From an uncultured bacterium (GTDB lineage Bacteria > Verrucomicrobiota > Kiritimatiellia > RFP12 > UBA1067), in the NCBI GenBank assembly GCA_902799955.1, contig CADCCQ010000020.1:1-36225 (forward strand): DNA of 36,225 nucleotides. The letters run 5' to 3'. Positions 33,376 through 36,225 of this stretch are shown here, one piece after another. Position 1 is the stretch's first letter; each line of letters opens with the position of its first letter. The position numbers and the translations under genes were made by a program. The notes under the pieces are model-generated. The model searched no databases. It was not told the origin of the DNA and saw only the letters and a program-made list of their open reading frames with translations.

Positions 33376-33907
33376 ACAGCGTCGGGTCGTCGAACTCGCG
33401 GATGACGTCGAGCAGCAGCTCGGCGAGGTCCGGGTCGACCTCGAATATGTTGTCCGGCTCGGAGTACGTCTGGTTGGAGATGTTGGCCTTGACGGCGATG
33501 AAGCGGTCGAACTTCTTCTTCTTCGACTTCTTGCCCCACTTGTCGCGGTCGAGGACTCCTGCATTGACGAGGTCCTGGAATATGTCCTGGACGTGCTTGG
33601 GGTCGGCCATCTTGCGCTGCGTCCTGTAGTCCTTCCAGTCGATGCCGGCAATGGACTTGGAGAAGTCGTTGGAGACGCGGTCGCTCGTGCCCTTGCGCAG
33701 CTCGACGTGTCCAGCGCCGTTGATGTAGACGGCGATGCGCTTCGGCGGGTCGCGGTCGGTGTTGTAGTAGTGGATCTCCACCCAGTTGAGCTGGCTTTCC
33801 TGGACAGTGATCCAGGGGTTGACCCAGAACGGCCCGCAGCCCTGCGCGAGGAGGGCGACGGCGGCGGCCGTGAGCGCCGCCCTGGCGTTTACAATGAGTT
33901 TGCGCAT
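33374..33907 (-). CDS. Hypothetical lipoprotein
   Basis: A 177-aa lipoprotein with signal MRKLIVNARAALTAAAVALL and lipobox AQGC. The mature part has an aromatic stretch (NPWITVQESQLNWVEIHYYN), a predicted beta section with INGAGHVELRKG, a basic patch KWGKKSKKKKFDRF and an acidic end. I do not recognise the family. AGGA lies nine bases before the ATG, which sits inside the last codons of coaX (19-bp overlap), so the two are translated from one message. Its stop codon lies in a 38-bp repeat. Confidence 0.78.
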   Translation of the reverse strand: MRKLIVNARAALTAAAVALLAQGCGPFWVNPWITVQESQLNWVEIHYYNTDRDPPKRIAVYINGAGHVELRKGTSDRVSNDFSKSIAGIDWKDYRTQRKMADPKHVQDIFQDLVNAGVLDRDKWGKKSKKKKFDRFIAVKANISNQTYSEPDNIFEVDPDLAELLLDVIREFDDPTL

Positions 33908-34644
33908 ATCAGTCCTGCTCCGTGTAGTGTCAATGTCGGGTCTATGGTTACGTCCATTCCGGATCCGGCGAGCGCCCACCTTGCGAACCCGCCTGTCGCG
34001 ACGAGGCGAAAGTCCTCGGCGAAGTTCCGCCTTAGGGTCGCGGCGATTTCTCGCACCATGCCCCGGTAGCCGACTATGGCGCCGAAGCGCATGGCCTCCT
34101 CGGTGGAGCGGCCGATCCTCGGGACGCCGCCGCGGCCGAGCTCCATCCTGGGGAGCTTCGCCGTGCGCTCGAAGAGGTAGTCGCGCATGAGCGGGAAGCC
34201 GGGCGCGATGACGCCGCCCCGCCAGACACCGTCGCCGGTGACGACCGCCGCGGTGAGCGCGGTTCCGAAGTCCATGACTATGACCGGCGCGCCGTAGCGG
34301 GACACCGCGCCCACGGCGTCCGCGAGGCGGTCCGCGCCTATCGTCTCCGGCTTCGGGTAGTCGATGGGCATGAGCCTCGCCGCGGCGGCGTGGGTCACTG
34401 CCCTGAGCTCGACGCCCCTTTCCTTAGCGAACCGCCGCCACCTGGCGTCGGCCTTCGGGACGACGGAGACATACGCGATGGCGTCGACGCGGGCGGACGC
34501 CATCAGCGAATCGACTGCGGCGGACGCCTCGGCAAAGCCGCCGTCGAGGTGGGCGGTGCGCGTCACGCGCCCGTTCCTCCAGAGGCCGACGGCCGTGGAG
34601 GTGTTGCCGACGTCCACGACGGCGAATGTCAGACGACGCTCCAT
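33889..34644 (-). CDS. coaX: Type III pantothenate kinase
   Basis: A 251-aa CoaX kinase that phosphorylates pantothenate, the first step of CoA synthesis, using the ASKHA fold. The phosphate-1 motif is VVDVGNTSTAVGLW, the pantothenate-contact motif PETIGADRLADAV, the phosphate-2 motif MDFGTALTAAVV, then WRGGVIAPGF. Type III enzymes need a monovalent cation and escape CoA feedback. The start overlaps the nadC end by 16 bp, a common nadC-coaX pairing. Confidence 0.95.
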   Translation of the reverse strand: MERRLTFAVVDVGNTSTAVGLWRNGRVTRTAHLDGGFAEASAAVDSLMASARVDAIAYVSVVPKADARWRRFAKERGVELRAVTHAAAARLMPIDYPKPETIGADRLADAVGAVSRYGAPVIVMDFGTALTAAVVTGDGVWRGGVIAPGFPLMRDYLFERTAKLPRMELGRGGVPRIGRSTEEAMRFGAIVGYRGMVREIAATLRRNFAEDFRLVATGGFARWALAGSGMDVTIDPTLTLHGAGLICANSL

Positions 34645-35519
34645 TCCAGGCTAAGGTCCACAGATCCCGCCGAATGCGTGAGGCAGCCGAGCGAAATCGC
34701 CGTGACGCCCGTCGCGGCGACCTCCCTGGCCCTGTCGAGCGTTATCCCGCCCGACGCCTCGGTCTTTGAAATCCCCTTGCAGAGCCTGACGCACTTCTTC
34801 ATGTCGGCGCAGCTCATGTTGTCGAGCATTATCCACTCGGGCCTGGCCTTGAGCGCGCTGCGGCACTCCTCCAGCGTCTCGACCTCAACCTCGACGGCGA
34901 GCTTCGGGAACGCCTTGCGGGCGGCGACGACCGCCTGGTCGAGCGCGTTGGGGTCGCCGCCGCGCCAGAGCCTGCGGTGGTTGTCCTTCATCAGGACCCT
35001 GTCGTACATCCCCATGCGGTGGTTCGACCCGCCGCCGCAGAGGACTGCGTACTTCTCGAACGCGCGCAGGCCGGGCGTGGTCTTGCGGGTGTCGAGGATC
35101 ATCGTGCCGCGCCGCTTCACGGCGTCGACGAACTTGCGCGTCAGCGTGGCGGTCGCGCACATCCTCTGCATGAAGTTGAGGGCTGTGCGCTCCGCCGCGA
35201 GGATGCTTCTCGCCTTCCCGCGGAACGTGAGTATCGGCTCCCCTGGCGCGACAACCTCGCCGTCGCGCCTGAGAATCCGCACGGTCGTCTTCGGGTCCAC
35301 GGCCTTCATGACGGCGCGCGCGACGGTCGTGCCCGAGACGACGCACCCCGCGCCCTTGGCGTGTATCTCGCCGGTCGCGACGGCGGAGGGGTCGACGAGC
35401 GCCTCGCTCGTCGCGTCCAGCCATCTGTCGCGGCGCACGTCCAGGGCATCGGCGAGATCCTCGTCCAGGGCTGCGCGCACGGCGGCCCTGGCGCGGGAGG
35501 AAAGCATGACGTCCTTCAC
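34629..35519 (-). CDS. nadC: Nicotinate-nucleotide pyrophosphorylase (carboxylating)
   Basis: NadC, 296 aa, makes nicotinate mononucleotide from quinolinate and PRPP in de novo NAD synthesis. Family motifs are ERTALNFMQRMC, LDTRKTTPGLR, SNHRMGMYDRVLMKDNH, VEVEVETLEE, MLDNMS and EASGGIT. Length is standard for a type II phosphoribosyltransferase. It sits between a small one-TM protein (17 bp upstream) and coaX (overlapping), forming a cofactor-synthesis unit. nadA and nadB are not in the window. Confidence 0.97.
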   Translation of the reverse strand: MKDVMLSSRARAAVRAALDEDLADALDVRRDRWLDATSEALVDPSAVATGEIHAKGAGCVVSGTTVARAVMKAVDPKTTVRILRRDGEVVAPGEPILTFRGKARSILAAERTALNFMQRMCATATLTRKFVDAVKRRGTMILDTRKTTPGLRAFEKYAVLCGGGSNHRMGMYDRVLMKDNHRRLWRGGDPNALDQAVVAARKAFPKLAVEVEVETLEECRSALKARPEWIMLDNMSCADMKKCVRLCKGISKTEASGGITLDRAREVAATGVTAISLGCLTHSAGSVDLSLEWSVV

Positions 35520-35536
35520 TTCGGCAGCGCCTTTCG

Positions 35537-35773
35537 TCAGACGGACATCAGGTATTCCCAGTGGTAGTAGAGCATCGCCGCGAGGCCGCCGATGAGCGCG
35601 AGCGCCACCAGCGCGGCGGAGAACGCCACCGCGGTGGACGTCCTGCCGACGGTGCCGGCGCCGCCCTTTGCAGGGACGTCGAGCTTGAACCTGTCGGCTA
35701 TCGTCGCGCCGCCGCCCCCCGCGGGGCTGTCGGCCCCCGGAGCCTTTATCGTCTTTGGCTTTTTCAGTTTCAT
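35537..35773 (-). CDS. Small single-pass membrane protein
   Basis: A 78-aa protein with a basic N-terminus (MKLKKPKTIKAP), a Gly/Ala/Pro-rich flexible stretch, one transmembrane helix (about 48-70, VAFSAALVALALIGGLAAML) and a short tail YYHWEYLMSV. The family is unknown. It leads the nadC-coaX unit. Its own promoter is strong and ends seven bases before the ATG, so translation probably starts without a leader; no Shine-Dalgarno sequence is visible. Confidence 0.7.
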   Translation of the reverse strand: MKLKKPKTIKAPGADSPAGGGGATIADRFKLDVPAKGGAGTVGRTSTAVAFSAALVALALIGGLAAMLYYHWEYLMSV

Positions 35774-35780
35774 ATCACTG

Positions 35781-35810
35781 ATTATACCACGAAACGGCAT
35801 GAAAAATCAA
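35781..35810 (-). promoter_or_regulatory. Promoter of nadC unit, leaderless
   Basis: On the minus strand, TTGATT (35810-35805), 18-bp spacer and a perfect TATAAT (35786-35781). Seven bases (CAGTGAT) separate the -10 box from the ATG at 35773. Confidence 0.65.
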
Positions 35811-35894
35811 GTGCCTAATGGTTCTGGAATACAAAATCTGGCCGTGTAGAAGTGGAGGAAAAGTAGAGGGAACGTATCCCCCGAGCGAAGCGAG

Positions 35895-36051
35895 TCGCCG
35901 AAGGCGATGCCCTAGCAGGGGTGGGAATGGGAGGAGAGTGTAAAGTGTAAAATGTAAAGTGAAAAATGTTGCTGACTAGCCACTAATGACTAGCGACTAG
36001 AGACAAGCCACTAACAACTATCTCTGCGTAGCGACGACGTCCTCGTCGTCG
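35895..36051. repeat. Intergenic cluster of hairpins and short repeats
   Basis: The gene-free region left of the last gene holds hairpin TCGCC-GAA-GGCGA (35895-35907), three copies of GACTAG(C) (35974-35980, 35988-35994, 35995-36000), and a perfect 8-bp hairpin CGACGACG/CGTCGTCG (36032-36039 with 36044-36051). The last lies 18 bp past the stop of the partial gene and could act as its terminator stem, but no T-run follows. Confidence 0.6.
35936..35963. repeat. Inverted partial copy of the recA-region repeat
   Basis: Read on the other strand, this matches the CACTTTACATTTTA-based repeat near recA, with one internal unit shortened. It is in opposite orientation to copies 1 and 2. Confidence 0.75.
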
Positions 36052-36068
36052 AGAACTGATGACAGGTC

Positions 36069-36225
36069 TCAATTCTGTCCGGGGGATGTGTCAGGGCCCG
36101 TCACAGTGGAAACGCCGTTTGTGCCACGATGGACAGTCCAGCCGAACTTGGACGTCTCCGAGTCTCCGTTGGGGAAGAGCGTAAAGCGCTGGGTGTGCGT
36201 GGCGAGCAGGTTTGTCTGCGTCGTG
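36069..36225 (-). CDS. C-terminal end of an unidentified protein (partial)
   Basis: The window ends inside an open frame on the minus strand that contributes 51 codons before a TGA at 36071-36069. It includes TQRFTLFPNGDSETSKFGW and ends TVTGPDTSPGQN. The Thr/Ser/Asn/Gly-rich, beta-like composition suggests a secreted or surface protein. The start lies beyond position 36225, and no family can be named from this piece. Confidence 0.45.
   Translation of the reverse strand, partial: TTQTNLLATHTQRFTLFPNGDSETSKFGWTVHRGTNGVSTVTGPDTSPGQN

Overview
The window is GC-rich (well above 60% by eye), gene-dense bacterial chromosome. It encodes a two-membrane cell plan: LptD, a MreBCD/PBP2/RodA elongasome, several lipoproteins and a Tat-exported phosphatase. 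Secreted glycoside hydrolases with little similarity to textbook enzymes, an RNase E/G gene inside the cell-shape operon, and short AT-rich or palindromic intergenic islands suggest an uncultured member of the PVC superphylum, perhaps a Kiritimatiellota-type gut bacterium. That placement is inference; no rRNA is present to test it. No CRISPR array, phage or insertion sequence was seen.

Layout. (1) 41-3494: a palindromic element, then on the minus strand a small unknown protein, ClpP and a double-AAA ATPase, preceded by a possibly structured leader. (2) 3551-5372: a CAT-anticodon tRNA, two tandem paralogous small lipoproteins, a terminator, tRNA-Pro, and a nucleosidase transcribed divergently from tRNA-Pro. 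(3) 20310 down to 5403, all minus: a long cell-envelope operon, mreB-mreC-mreD-PBP2-rodA-RNase E/G-lptD. From mreC to lptD the stop and start codons overlap, usually as ATGA. It continues into a large secreted glycoside hydrolase, a thioredoxin-fold protein without the CXXC, and an acyl-CoA ligase. (4) 22832-20325: a secreted protein joining a beta-propeller glycosidase-like half to an alpha/alpha-barrel half. (5) 27608 down to 23042, minus: rpmI-rplT without infC, two paralogous secreted proteins, a DUF2400 protein and, separately, a histidine phosphatase. (6) 27791-29918, plus: a lower-GC AbrB/PIN toxin-antitoxin pair followed by a Tat-dependent metallophosphoesterase. (7) 35810 down to 29899, minus: a one-TM protein, nadC, coaX, a lipoprotein, recA, apbE and an OPA-type sugar-phosphate or glycerol-phosphate transporter. 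The right edge holds hairpin and simple-repeat islands and the 3' end of another gene.

Working together: region 3 joins cytoskeleton, peptidoglycan synthesis, RNA decay and LPS export in one transcription unit. Region 7 makes NAD and CoA precursors. The phosphatase and the organophosphate transporter converge and overlap, which suggests but does not prove a shared substrate. Five genes have a good sigma70-type promoter whose -10 box lies only 7-9 nt before the ATG, suggesting that leaderless mRNAs are common in this organism.
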